Assembly (NCBI GenBank): GCA_945947045.1
Contig: CAMEXG010000121.1
Location: 1 to 6,346, forward strand
Direction: 5' to 3'
Source of the DNA: an uncultured Spirochaetales bacterium
GTDB taxonomy: Bacteria; Spirochaetota; Spirochaetia; Sphaerochaetales; Sphaerochaetaceae
DNA length: 6,346 bases
The notes under the pieces were generated by a model, which saw only the letters and a program-made list of their open reading frames with translations, did no database searches and had not been told where the DNA came from. Made by a program: the position numbers and the translations under genes. Below are positions 6,330 to 6,346 of the stretch, piece after piece; the first letter of the stretch is position 1; the number at the start of each line of letters is the position of its first letter.

Positions 6330-6346
6330 AGAGATTGGCCTTGGAG

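Noticed and set aside
6330..6346. TTGGAG at the right edge as the ribosome binding site of a sixth gene
   Set aside because: Only 17 bases remain after the last stop and no start codon is visible, so it cannot be supported.

Overview
The window carries five genes from what is probably an anaerobic, host-associated bacterium. Base composition is moderate to low in GC, ribosome binding sites are strong and purine-rich, and AGA/AGG arginine codons are common. The acyl-CoA synthetase resembles those of gut Clostridia and Spirochaetota, and the archaeal-type ATPase also fits such genomes. I cannot fix the phylum from sequence alone; Spirochaetota or Clostridia is a low-confidence inference.

Layout: (1) A minus-strand AAA-type ATPase gene (15-995) is clearly more AT-rich than the rest. 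Two sampled 60-base rows have 19 and 22 G+C, against 28 and 36 in two rows from the plus-strand genes. (2) A 244-base AT-rich divergent spacer (996-1239) holds a near-perfect 29-base-period tandem repeat just upstream of the ATPase start, plus one TATAAT box on each strand. (3) A tight plus-strand pair encodes a PIG-L/LmbE-family protein (1240-1896) and a small TerB-like protein (1905-2357), 8 bases apart. (4) A 124-base gap has no recognisable promoter or terminator. (5) A second plus-strand pair has a 4-base ATGA overlap. It encodes a protein shaped like 2-isopropylmalate synthase with its C-terminal leucine-sensing domain (2482-3876), and an 818-residue fusion of a sugar-isomerase-like TIM barrel to a complete fatty-acyl-CoA synthetase (3873-6329).

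The most striking point is a shared pattern. Three metal-dependent folds (PIG-L, isopropylmalate-synthase barrel, xylose-isomerase-like barrel) keep their overall family signatures but have replaced canonical metal-binding or catalytic residues. The adenylate-forming domain keeps every core motif. A working idea is that the last two genes form a leucine- or branched-chain-acid-responsive acyl-activating complex. In it the isopropylmalate-synthase-like protein would be a sensor or scaffold and the acyl-CoA synthetase the one clearly active enzyme. This is inference; the residue losses and the domain fusion are read directly from the sequence.
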